A stretch of DNA of 61,780 nt from Amphimedon queenslandica (taxonomy: Eukaryota > Porifera > Demospongiae > Haplosclerida > Niphatidae). The position numbers and the translations under genes were made by a program. The stretch is from positions 68,374-130,153 of the forward strand of contig NW_003546318.1 of assembly GCF_000090795.2 (NCBI RefSeq), in the 5' to 3' direction. Below, piece after piece: positions 1-12,400 of this stretch (position 1 is the stretch's first letter; every line of letters starts with the position of its first letter). The notes beneath the pieces were generated by a model. It was not told where the DNA came from, searched no databases, and worked only from the letters and a program-made list of their open reading frames with translations.

Positions 1-3000
1 AGAAGCTTGTAATTTACCAGCTCCAGCAGCACTTAAGTCAAGAGGAAAAGAGACTTTCTCATTAACTAAACACACTCTGTCTCCTTTATCTCCCATTTGT
101 GCTTTAGAAGGATCACTGATCATTATGGTCGGCTTATCTGATGTTTGAAATCCAGAATATGCAAACAATAGTTGATAGCCTCCAGGTACATTTGGTGTGT
201 AACTGATGCTGTATTGATCTGGTGATGAGGCTGGTTCTACTGTGACATCTTTTGTGCAATTATCAGGTCCTCCAACATAAGCAGCGAATGTGCCAGGACC
301 AGCTTGAGTGCAGTCAGCTTCCCACATCAATGGTTTGTCTATGTGAGAGTTCTCGTTTTTGTTCTTACCAAGACCAGGCCCTTTGACTTTAATCTTTGAT
401 GGATCACAGACGTAAACTTCATAAGGCATCTTGTCAACCAGTCTATCACCAGCAAACACATAGATGAGATATACTCCAACTTTTCTTGGTGTGAATGCTA
501 CTGTGTAAATTTTGTTCTTTTCTGAGACCTTAGGATTTGTGACAACTAAATTGCCAGCAACTCTGGAGAAACTTTTGACAGTTATTGCTTTCGATTTGAG
601 TGCTTCTGGTACAGTACCTTTTGTGAAAGGACCCAGAACTTTACCAGTTACTGAAACTGGTTTGGTTGCTTTAGACGTATCAATGCTGTAAGTGAAGTCA
701 GATCCTAGACTGACACCAGTAGGCTCTAGTTTTATAACTTCTGTTTTTGCTTCAACGGCAATAGGGAAAGGACTACCAGGTATTGCTTGGTTGTTAAATA
801 GTACATTAATTTGATGTTCACCAGTGGATGTTGGTCGGTATTTCACTGCTACTTTACCATTTCCCTTTCCTTCCATTTTAGTTTCTGCTCCTGAAGGTCC
901 ATTGACAGTGACATCAAGGGAACCTGATCCTTCTGCTTGACTATCTATTTCAAATTCAGCCCAATCGTTCACAATTGCTTGTCTGAGCCCTTTACCAGAA
1001 ACTGAAACTTTTGGAAGGTTGTCTGGAAACTCTGATTTTGTTTCGAAAGGAGAGCCTTCTACTGGTGTTCCATTGAAATCAGCTGATATGAAATATGGTC
1101 CTGGTTGGAAAACGGGGAAACTGTATTGAACGACTTCTTTCTCCTTTATGGGCTCTTGCTTAACCTTTTCTTCTCCCTCTGGTCCTTTAACACTTACATT
1201 AGCACTCTTCATATTCCCTGGGCCTAGAGCTATAAAGAACTCTCCTGGAGTACCTACTGTAAGTGGACCCTCCACTGCTGGACCGTACATAGCAATTCTA
1301 CTGCTTGCTGCATTGCCTCCAGCTGGAAGCACTTCAAATTTGTACGGTGAGCCTTTTGTTTCAAATCCAGCAAATGTCACTGTGGCGCTATATTCTCCAG
1401 GTTCAGTTGGAGTGTATTCGCAATTAAAGACAAAGTTTTCAGAGGTTGGAGTGACGTCTACAGTAGGATCCACTGGGCCTGTGACTACAACTACCAGTTT
1501 ACCAGAACCAGCTTTGTTTAAGTCTACTTTAAATGAGGTTGACTTCATGGCTACATTGCCCTTTTGAATACCACGCCCGTACACTTTGATCTGTGAAACG
1601 TCAACCGCATTGATTCTGATTGGATTTTGAGTCAAAAGTGCATCATCATAAGTAAACAAAAGCTCTTCTTCACATATTACAATGGGTTGGACAACAATTT
1701 CATACGTGCTGTCCTTTTTCTGAAGTATTTTAGGCGACAGCGAAGTAACTCGACTATCCTTGACAGATACAACTTGACAGGCTAATTGGGCATAGCCAGC
1801 CTTCCTTGCATCAACGTTGTACACTAGCTTCTTTTTGATAGGAACAGCAGAGCCATCCATATTCTCCCCGGTAAAAATGATCTTTGAAACGTCGGTGACA
1901 TTAACTTTGAATGGGGTACTGTGAATAGGTTCTCCATTGCTAAGGAATGTGATGATGTAGCAGCCGACCATTGGTGGTATGTAAGTAAATGTTGTGATGC
2001 CATTTTCAGAGCTTTCAGAGAATGGAACCTGCTCTCCATCTTCACTTTTAATATCAAGCGCCACTTCTTGATCTGCTGCTATTGGTTGAAAGTACACTTC
2101 AGCCTTTTGTCGGGCTTGCACACCTCTTGGGGCTATTCCCTTCCCCCACACTTTAAACGATCCTTTTGTGACTGATGAGGGAGCGATGACAATAAAGTAA
2201 AGTGTAATAGCCCTTCCCCTTGGACCAATGATAACTGTTATCTTGTACCTGCCTTGCTGCTTTGGCACGTAAGTATACCTAAAAACTGACATGATTGCTT
2301 TCTCCTGTGTAGCCGTGACTTTTCCTTTGGGACCTTCTATTTCGACAATGACGTCACGACTGGATCCAGAAGGTACAAATACGTTAAACCAGGTCTTTGA
2401 GCTGACTTCAATATTGGTTCCATCAATGCCAGGCCCTCTTGCCCATCCCTGTACAAGGGAGCTCTTTTCGCCTACACTAACTGTGTAAGGACTCTGGCCA
2501 ATATCTTTCCCAGAGATACATGTTGTTATTTTGTAAGTCCCTGAGACAAGCGGATAATAAAGGACGTAGTAGTAGCCCTTAGCCACTCCTTGTACCGTCA
2601 CATATTCTGACCCAAGCTGTCCTTGTGGCCCAACAACTTTGATTTGTAGTGTGCTGTTACTGGGAACACCTTCAACCCAAAACCCAGCTGGTTCACAAGC
2701 TCTTAGATTCCCTCCTTCTACACCAGACCCATAGACACTAACTGCTGAGCTCAGAGAAGAGCGTGTTGAAGCAGAGGCCGAGTGACGAGGTGATAAGGCC
2801 ATCCTCCGTCCAACGTTTACAGTAAATGGGCTACCAGTAATGGGCTTCCCCCACCAATTGATGCTAATGGTGTAAGCCCCAGACTCAATGGGGCTGTATC
2901 GATATGTATAGACATCGTTATTAAACTTGACTTCAGGGCGAATCTCCAGGTTATTTGGATCAATGATGCTCACACGAAGGGACCCGAAAGGCTTAGCCTC

Positions 3001-6000
3001 GCTGACGTCGACCGTGAACTCTACAGGTTCCTCAGAGGCAAAGAGCCCTTCCGACATTAGACCATCTCCATCGGCTTTGACCTTGGATGGGTCTCCTCCT
3101 TCTTGTATTGGAGCACCTTCTACTAATTTAGCTTCTGAGAATTGAGCAAGGTAAGTGATGACACTAAGGGAGTCAACATGAGGATTGACTATGTTTTCTG
3201 GCAGCAAAAGCTAAAGGACAGAAAAGTCTTTAAATTTTGCTGTTTCATATCATTATACATAAAAAAAATTTCATAAAAATTTTGTGTGATTTTGGAACCA
3301 ATTAGGAAGGCCATTATAGTCGATGCTTTTTAAAAATTGGATTAAAATGATCATAACTCAAAAAATATTTGTCGGAATTGGCTCAAACTTTCTAAGTAAC
3401 ATAAGGACATCATTATACATCAAAAAAAATGTAATAAAAATTTGGGATGATTTCGGAGTCATTTTTTGCAAAAATCCATGGGTTATAGCCTTGGGTATTT
3501 TTCAAAAATTGGCCCATTTTTAAAAATGCTCATAACTCAAAAAATATGTCAGAATCGGCTCAAACTTTCTACAAAGCATAAGGACATCAATATACATCAA
3601 AAAATGTGATAAAAATTTAGGGTGATTTTTGAGCCATTTTTTGGAAAAAACCATGAGCTATAGCCTTGGGTATTTTTCAAAAATTGGCCTGTTCATTAAA
3701 ATGCTCATAACTCAAAAAATATTTGTCGGAATCAGCTCAAACTTTCTACATAGCATAAGGACATCATTATACATCAAAAAATGTAATAAAAATTTGGGGT
3801 GATTTTGGAGTCATTTTTTGCATAGCCTTGGGTATTTTTCAAAAATTGGCCCATTTTTAAAAATGCTCATAACTCAAAAAATATGTTGGAATCGGCTCAA
3901 ACTTTCTACAAAGCATAAGGACATCAATATACATCAAAAAATGTGATAAAAATTTAGGGTAATTTTTGAGCCATTTCTGGAAAAAACCATGGGCTATAGC
4001 CTTGGGTATTTTTCAAAAATTGGCCAGTTTATTAAAATGCTCATAACTCAAAAAATATTTGTCTGAATCAGCTCAAATTTTCTACATAGCATAAGGACAT
4101 CAATATATACATTTTAAAAGTAATAAAAATTTGAAGTGATTTTTGAGCCATTTTTTGGAAAAAACCATGGGCTATAGCCTTGGGTATTTTTAAAAAATTG
4201 GCCTGTTTATTAAAATGCTCATAACTCAAAAAATATTTGTCGGAATCGGCTCAAACTTTCTACATAGCATAAGAACATCAATATACATCAGAAAATGTAA
4301 TAAAAGTTTAGGGTGATTTTTGAGCCATTTTTGGAAAAAACCATGGGCTATAGCCTTGGGTATTTTTCAAAAATTGGCCAGTTTATTAAAATGCTCATAA
4401 CTCAAAAAATATTTGTCGAAATTGGCTCAAACTTTCTACATAGCATAAGGACATCATTATACATTTAAAAATGTAATAAAAATTTGGGGTGATTTTGAGC
4501 CAATTTTTTGGAAAAAACCATGGGCTATAGCCTTCGGTATTTTTCAAAAATTGGCCCGTTTTAAAAAATGCTCATAACTCGAAAAATATTTGTCGAAAGG
4601 GGCCCAAACTTTCTACGTAGCATAAGGACATTGATATACATCAAAAAATGTGATAAAAATTTGAAGTGATTATTGAGCCATTTTTTGGAAAAACCATGGG
4701 GCCTTGGCTATTTTTCAAAAATTGGACTGTTTATTAAAATGTTCATAACTCGAAAAATATTTGTCGAAATCAGCTCAAAAACTTTCTACATAGCATAAGG
4801 ACATCAATATACATCAAAAAATGTGATAAAAATTTGGGGTGATTTTTGAGCCATTTTTTGGGAAAACCATGGGCTATAGCCTTGGCTATTTTTCAAAAAT
4901 TGGCCCGTTTATTAAAATGCTCATAACTCGAAAAATATTTGTCTGAATCGGCTCAAACTTTCTACATAGCATAAGAACATCAGTATACATTTAAAAATGT
5001 AATAAAAATTTGGGGTGATTTTGGAGCCATTTTAAGGGAAAAGCCACGGGCTATAGCCTTTCAAAAATTCACTCATTTTAAAAATGATCATAACTGTAGA
5101 ATTTAATTATATTGAAAAAAGATTTTTTATATGGCAAAACTATTATAGCTCATAAATTTTTGGTTTGACATATACTGGTAAGTCGAGCTCAAAAAATAAA
5201 CGAAAAGACTTCAATGTATAGTAAAAAGTAAGTACACTGTATTATTCTAAGTATGAAGTATCTTTCATAATGAATTTCTAGTATTGCATCACAAAAATAC
5301 AAGCACATGTAGCAGTGCCAGCATGCATAAGTTATAAGTTAAGTTTTGTTTAACACTTGTGGGTTAAGAGTTTACACAATACAAATTATCAAATTATTTC
5401 ATATCAAAACAAAACATTGACCCACCATTGGCACTCCAAGCCAATCCTCTGCTAGCGTCATAGCGTGTTTAGCATTCTCCAATGGAGTATCTGCTGTCAT
5501 GGTGTAAGCTTCTGGACAGAGACCTGGAGCAGTTCCATCAACAAGTCCAGCTACTAGTCGTCCATCATTCCAGTCAGTGGTAAAGTTTGTCACCTTTTGA
5601 TGAGGCATAATGTCCTATAGAAACAAATCATGATAAAAGATGGGGAGCAATACATTAATTGAAAGCATTGTGATTGAAACAGATGTTACCAGTGTATAAA
5701 GGCTTGGACTATCGTTGTACTACATCATAGTTTTTAATTGACAAAAGTATTTATAGTTGCAGCTGCTATGTCAATGGAATCATCTACCCTCCTCTAGCCT
5801 GAAACTTACTCATTCTCTCTCGTAACTTAAATTTAAAATAGACAACTATTTATGACCACCTCTTTATTCATTATTACTTATTCATTACCCTAAAATTAGC
5901 TATGCTATTATTTATTATTTTTAAAAAGTTCCACATAGTTTTTAATTGACAAAAACATTCATACCTGCAGCTGCTGTGTCTAATTGGAATGTGCATAAAC

Positions 6001-7494
6001 CGTACAGTCAAAGTTCAAAAGTTACCCCACACATACAGCATGTCTAGAGCAAGCTTGTTATGATACTCATCTCAGCCACACACACACACACACAGTTATT
6101 AGGTGTGGGCGTGCATGCAATACTCTTGGCAGTGCACTATCACTACACTACAGGTGTGAAATGAATGCTTGTCATACCAGTTACTTAAAAAGATATTTAC
6201 TTGAGGGATTAATAAGATATTCCAATAGCCCAGTGCAGCACTGTAATAGCTGCCACTTTCCCTTTGGCTACTTAGATTGGCATATAGTTTGTTTATATAT
6301 CTTTGTATCATAATGTTTACCTTAGACTATATTATAATAGTAGCTTAGTAGTTAGTAGTATATTCTCAGAGTAGAATGCCCAAATTTTGGCTGCTTATTT
6401 TAAAGTTTGCTTTGTACTACATAATGCTTTACAGGAATCGAGCGAGTTTAATTAACAAAGTAACTGCCAATGTGTGCTTGCTCATACTTGGACGAAATCC
6501 ATCAACACTTGTTTGGCTGATATGCTCCCACTCCTTCTTGTGTCGATTCCGAACCCAATGCTGATCTGATAGTGGAGGATAAGAGTCCATACCAAACCAA
6601 GGGTGAGCTTAAGGTTCCCTTCAACTATATCCCCACTACCTATAAATAGGAAAGCAATGACAAATCAAGTGTGAATACCTTTCATGATTGTGGTTATGGT
6701 CAGACATAAAGCAAAGGCCCAGACTAGGTCAGACATGCATGCCAGAAGCAGCATACTATTAATAATTTCTTGCTTAGCTGCTATTTATGTAATCAGTTTA
6801 TCCAATCACAATTAATTACCTACTCCTGATTATATATATCATGCATGCCAACATATATTAAGGTAGTTCCAGCTAACTTCAATCACTACATGTATATTCA
6901 AGCACCAAGGCGGGGATGCATATTCCACATTTTGCTAATTAGCAGTATGCATTCTACAAAATAGCACCCCCTCACTTATCTTCACTCACCTATGTTAACA
7001 ATCTTTATCTTTTCCTTCTTTGTTAGGAGACTCAGGGCTAGCTCCACGTTCTCCATCTTTTGTGCATGAATGCGAGGCTTTTTCGAAAAACGACCGACGG
7101 TTTTTTTGGAAAGGACCTGAACGAGGTTGATCAACTTGACGCCATCGCAGAAGTCATCCGGAAGAGCAACGATTTCAATGTTGACAACTTTGAGCCTCTC
7201 GTTGCACCACCTTGTGAAAACTTGCTTTTGGATTTCTTTCCAGCTGTCATCTTGGGGTTCTCCCTCAGGTGATTTAGCAATGGCTCTAGATGGACTATCT
7301 GTAGATATGGCTATTGGCCCACTCCTTTCCGCCCTAATAGAATTATCATGAATTATATCTATACACATGCATGCCGCATGCAAGCATAATGCAGTAGGCG
7401 CTGGTCGTTTTTTATGCACAATGATGCTGCGCGCCCAAGTCAGTATTACTTACCATGTTTTGCTGTGACCTCTATCTCTAGTAATAGATGCCAT
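1..7494 (-). CDS. Filamin-like actin cross-linker 1 (3' end beyond window)
   Basis: Exons in gene order: 7494-7454, 7333-6990, 6639-6488, 5614-5426 and a giant exon from 3210 to the left edge; all junctions keep frame with GT-AG borders. The first exon is only 41 bp and begins ATG GCA TCT; the phase-2 join into 7333 restores a Trp codon. CH1 lies at about residues 45-150 and CH2 at about 163-258 (key block APGLCPEA, then the DWLGVP motif), giving a tandem actin-binding domain. The giant exon encodes ten complete filamin (Ig-like) repeats and part of an eleventh, recognised by recurring GSPF/GSPY ends. Filamins cross-link F-actin and scaffold membrane receptors in the cytoplasm. About 1,312 residues are visible. 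The intron at 3211-5425 holds a satellite array. A second filamin lies directly upstream on the same strand with matching CH exon structure. The family call is very secure; the first exon is moderately secure. Confidence 0.93.
3236..5095 (+). repeat. ~180-bp intronic satellite, array 1 (filamin-1 intron)
   Basis: About ten head-to-tail monomers of 157-182 bp. Each carries the landmarks CTCATAACTCAAAAAATA, GCTCAAACTTTCTACATAGC, ATAAGGACATCA and CCATGGGCTATAGCCTTGGG. Landmark starts near 3531, 3711, 3868, 4041 and 4220 show the period and one shortened unit. The monomer consensus runs on the plus strand, so it is antisense to the host gene. Short frames inside it are not conserved between monomers. 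Confidence 0.93.
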
Positions 7495-9402
7495 CCTCCT
7501 GTCTTGAAAGAGAGACGAAGAATAAATGGCAGCTTTCCTTTGACGAAGGCTGTAGTTTTTATACCAAAAATTCACATCATGGGCGTGGTGCATGACATAA
7601 GAAAGTATAATCATGACATCAAGGAATTCATACATACTTAGCTAACCATTTAGAATTACTCCAATTAACTATTATACATAGTATCTATAGTAATACGAAG
7701 TTGTGCTTTAAAATGCATATAGATCTAAACCTACTAGCTTGCTTCATAGTTTTTTAATTTCAAGTTCAAAGTACAAAAGTATTGTAGATTCGATCTCCTC
7801 AAGTTGACAAATACTTTGACAAATACTGAAATCAGTTTTACTTTATTGCTTGCATAAATCAAACTGATTTTACCATCAGTACTCTGGTGCAAATGCAATA
7901 GATCAAGTTACACTAGAGAAGTAGACTACCATGGAAGATGTTTGGGTTACTTTACACATGCAATTAACAACTTTTAAATGATTTCACACCTTGGGTAGTT
8001 GCTGTAGTAACAGTATCCTTGTCTCGGTCACTAAATAAGCTATCAAACTTAATTGCTCTAAATCGTTTGTAGGAGTGTGACACACATTACTTAGAATTTA
8101 CTAGTAGTATGTTACTGTATGCATGATTATACCTGGAGCATAGATCTATGCTTGGAGTTACATAACTTTATGCAGTCAAATTTGCTCCAATACAATATAA
8201 ATGTGTGAATCACTGAAATAAGGACACTTCCATCATCAGGAGTGTTTGGAATAGACCTGTTTGACCTGGTGTACATATTGGATAAAGCACTCTATATCAT
8301 ACAAAAGTGATGAAATTTTTTTGTCCACATCTTACTCTGAATTAAAATTTGCAGTAGTCCTCATTCCTCACAAATAAATGCAGATGCTAATAATCATTTA
8401 TAGTACGTAATATACTCGCTAACTGTAATTTGTAGTGGTAAAGTGAATGATTTGCTCTAGCTTGTAACAATTAAAATGCTTGATAATTACATGTTGTAAA
8501 ACATAACAAGTTGCCTTGGCATCACTTTTATTAGATTAAGAAGAAACTAGCAACCGTAGCAGATCAACTATGCACACGCATAACTTATTCAACCTCAATC
8601 ATATTCATGTGGAGGATGTTTACCAGTATAAAGCTCACTTGGCGTACGCTTAACACAATTCATAGCAAGCTATAAAAATTCAAAGCTTTCACAGGGAATT
8701 CTGTTAAATGTTTTTCATTTGTGATTTTAGGTTGCCATGCTACTGCAAGCTCCAGGATTGGAATGTTAGATGCTGACTTGAGTGGGCTTGTGTTTCCTGT
8801 TACAAATACTGATTGATCATTGGAACTTGGAAGTACAGATGTATAACTTATTCCGCCTCAATCATACTCATGTGGAGGATGTTTACCAGTATAAAGCTCG
8901 CTTGGCGTACGCTTAACACAATTCATAGCAAGCTATAAAAATTCAAAGCTTTTACAGTGCATTCTGTGAATGTTTTTCATTTGTGATTTTAGGTTGCCAT
9001 GCTACTACATGCTCCAGGATTGGAATGTTGGATGCTGATATGAGTGGGCTTGTGGTTTCCTGTTAGTCTAACACAAATACTGATTGAGCATTGGAAGTAC
9101 AGATTGATCAATAATGGTGAACTGTTACTAGAAACACTTCGCCAAACACAACACAATTTGATTTGTTCTTCAGAATCACCCCACAAAGGTTGACTAAACT
9201 ATAAATTGCGTCACTCATGCACATAATGAGAAACTAAGTATACTTTAAATGAATTATCACTAAGATAAACAGACTCTCATCAAATCAAAGAAAACATAAA
9301 ACTTTAGTAGCTAATTAATGTAAAGAGACAAACTTGTAAAAGAAGCTAATTAGCAAAACTCTTATAAGTAGCAATCTGTTAAAAGTTGCAAAGGAATTCT
9401 AA
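7495..9402. other. Intergenic region between the two filamin genes
   Basis: This interval separates the filamin-2 stop codon from the filamin-1 start. It is AT-rich. I see no credible exon, only short incidental frames and one local tandem duplication (8581-9105). It must contain the filamin-2 3' UTR and the filamin-1 promoter, but no clear TATA box or other motif stood out. Confidence 0.6.
8581..9105. repeat. Local tandem duplication, period 263 bp
   Basis: Two adjacent copies (starting 8581 and 8844) share long stretches such as GGAGGATGTTTACCAGTATA, GGCGTACGCTTAACACAATT and GCTCCAGGATTGGAATGTT, with scattered substitutions and small indels. It is an intergenic duplication with no visible terminal repeats and no coding potential. 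Confidence 0.85.
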
Positions 9403-12400
9403 TCATATGAAAACTATAAAAGGACTCCCTTCAAGGTGCTGATTGTGCCACTTGACGCTTATTGTTGTCTCCCCAGGAATGCTGACATCATAAGACACAA
9501 CAAAAGTATAGTCACCGTTATGACGCACGGACACGAACTCAACTGGAACATAAGACCCAGACACGCCTACTTCCAAAAGACCGCTCCCTCCAGCGTTTTT
9601 GCAATCAACAGTAAACTCTCCTGGGTTTTCTATGCCAGAAACTATGCATTTAGTAGCATCGGGTGATGGTCTGCGACATTCAACTGTGAAGGGACTAGAA
9701 TCAACGGAAACGTCATTATACTTCACGTCTACACTATAGACGCCTGGTTTCGTAGGAATATAAGAGACAGTGTGGGTCCCATCGTGATTATCAGAGCAAT
9801 CAACTTCATCTACAGGTTCTGGTCCATCCACATTCACTCTCAGCTCTCCTTTACCAGCTCTAGTCACGTCAGCCTTAAAGAGAGCAGCTTCTCCTACTGT
9901 AGCCCTACTGAGACCATCACCAGTACACACTACTTGATTAGGATCAGCAATAGATACGCATATTGGTGAGGCTTCAATTTCCCTTTCGTTGTAAGACACG
10001 ACAATGACGTGATCACCAGCAACCACCGGCGTGTAAGTGATTCTGTGAGAGGATTGGGTCTCATCAGTTACTCCCACTGGTAGCTGATCTCCCTCTGGTG
10101 ACTTGATGCTTATTGCAAGATCCCCCTTTCCTGCCTTCTCAGTGTTAACATTGAAATATGTCTCTTCTCTGGCAAGTATCCCTGATCTTATCCCTGGGCC
10201 TGATACGGATACATTGCTAAGACTAACAGCTTCAAATTCTACCGGTTTTTCTTGAACAGGAAACCCGTTATAAAGTATCTCTGCTTCATATATTCCTGGG
10301 GCATCCGGAGAATAATGAAGAACCTGTCCAGACCCATTGCTTGATGGGGACACGCTCCAAGTTGATGAGCCAGGTCCTTTAATAACAGCTTCAATTACAC
10401 CAGGACCAGCATTTTCTGTCTGACATACGGCAATATTATCAATGTCAACAAATGAATGCTCAGGCCAGTTAATGGTCACTTGATTAGGGGCTCCTATTGG
10501 TGCTTGATATGGGCTCTCTGGTAATGGAGTCTCGTTATAATCAACTTCGATGCAGTAATGGCCGGGCTCCTTAGGAGTATAAGAGCCCTCATAAAGGTCT
10601 TGGTTATCGCTCGATTTTTCCAATTGAACCATTTCAGAGTCACCAGAAGGAGAGGTGACCTTTACTTCAAGAGGAGCGGGTCCTGAGTCGCTGGTATCGA
10701 CACTAACAAAGGCAGGCTTGCCCACTCTTGCCCCTTCTCCCGTAACCCCCGAACCACTAATGACGACTTTAGTTATATCTCGAACTGGTATAGAGAAAGG
10801 GCTACCGGGGACAGGGTTGGAACCATACGAGATGTCAACCTCGTATACGCCTGGTGAAGAAGCATTTAGTTTGAATCCTGTCCCTTCTCCTTCCAGTAGC
10901 TCAAGTGAGTCATTAGCAGGTCCATATAACTCAATCCCCAGCTGTGCATTGCCAGCTTTTGAGCAATCAATATAAAACAATGCATCCTCACCAAGATCAA
11001 CTCCATCAAAAGCAGGCCCATACACTTGGACTCTCTCAGAGTCAAACACTTCAATGGCGGGCTCCAAGTCTATTCTATTACCAGAATAAGAGACTACAAG
11101 CACGTATGGGCCAGGCTTGCTCGGATTGAATTCAATGTTGTACATTGGGCCATCTTCCGTAATGACAACTTTCTCTTCTTCTCTCTCTTCATCATAGTCT
11201 ATCAATTCCTCGAGGCTCACAAAAGCTTCAAATACTCCAGGGCCAGCCTTCTGAGTGTTGGCTACCCATAGTACAGGAGATCCCATTGGATGGTGAGCCG
11301 GCCCTTCACCACTACACCCTGGTCCTTGTAATAAGACTTTACTTGGATCAGTGACATTGACAAGGAAAGGTGAGCCTGGTATAGATACATCAGCAAAGGT
11401 CACGCATATCTCATAAGTCCCGACCCTGTGCGGGTTATAAAGCACGCTGTAAGTCCCATCATTATTACTGGTAATGATGGGAGGAACTGGCATGCTTCCT
11501 GGTATCTCGACTATAGCGTCCACAGCCCCAGGTCCTGCCATTGTAGCATCAATCGTAAAGTTTCCTGGGTCACCGGTCCTCACTCCGTGTTCTCTGAGCC
11601 CCGGGCCGTGAGCGAGACATTTCGAAGGGTCCGTCCCGAGTTCAAACACGGCTTTAAAGGGACTCCCTGGTACGTGTGCTTTGTTAAACAAAATGGGTAT
11701 TGTATAGGAGCCTGGTAGTTCCGGGAAGTATTGAAACAAGTAAAAATTCCCATTGTTGTTCAGGCATTTTTCAACTGGTTTCGATTCGGAATCAAACGCA
11801 TTAATTTTCACGGGGCAAGGTCCTTCGATATGAGCTTCTAATTCACCATCTCCGGCCTTTTGAAGGTCGACTGTAAACTCAGCAAGTTCTTTTGTGATTC
11901 CACCCTCAAGTCCAGAGCCTTCGGCAATAACACGAGAAGGGTCTGGCTTCCATTTAACATTGACTGTGAACGGAGAGTCTGGTATGTCTTCTTCGGCAAA
12001 TTTTATCTGCACGACATAGCGGCCATTTTCATCCGGGTCAGTATGATAGGTGTACTTGTTGATCCCAGGCTCCATCTCTTCTTCATTGAATTCGACTCCG
12101 CCCGCCGGGCCTTCAATGTGTACTTGTAGCTCACCATCTCCAGCAGCAGTGTAGTCGACAAAAAACTCTGCATCAGTGTCTGTTGTTAGTCCAGTCTCAT
12201 TAAGACCATCTCCAGTAGCAATCACTAGTGATGGGTTAGCTTTCTGTTTAATAAAAACGTTAAACGGGCTACCAGGTATATGAGAGTCTTCAAGTAATAC
12301 AGAAACGGCATAATCACCTTCAACCTGAGGTGTGTACTCGCAGCTTACTATATCATTAGCTTGATCTTTGATGACCAGGGGCGGCTCTGTCGGCCCTTTT

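Noticed and set aside
3236..5095. CRISPR-like array of regular repeats
   Set aside because: Monomers are about 180 bp, contiguous and without unique spacers, in an intron of an animal gene; it is a satellite.
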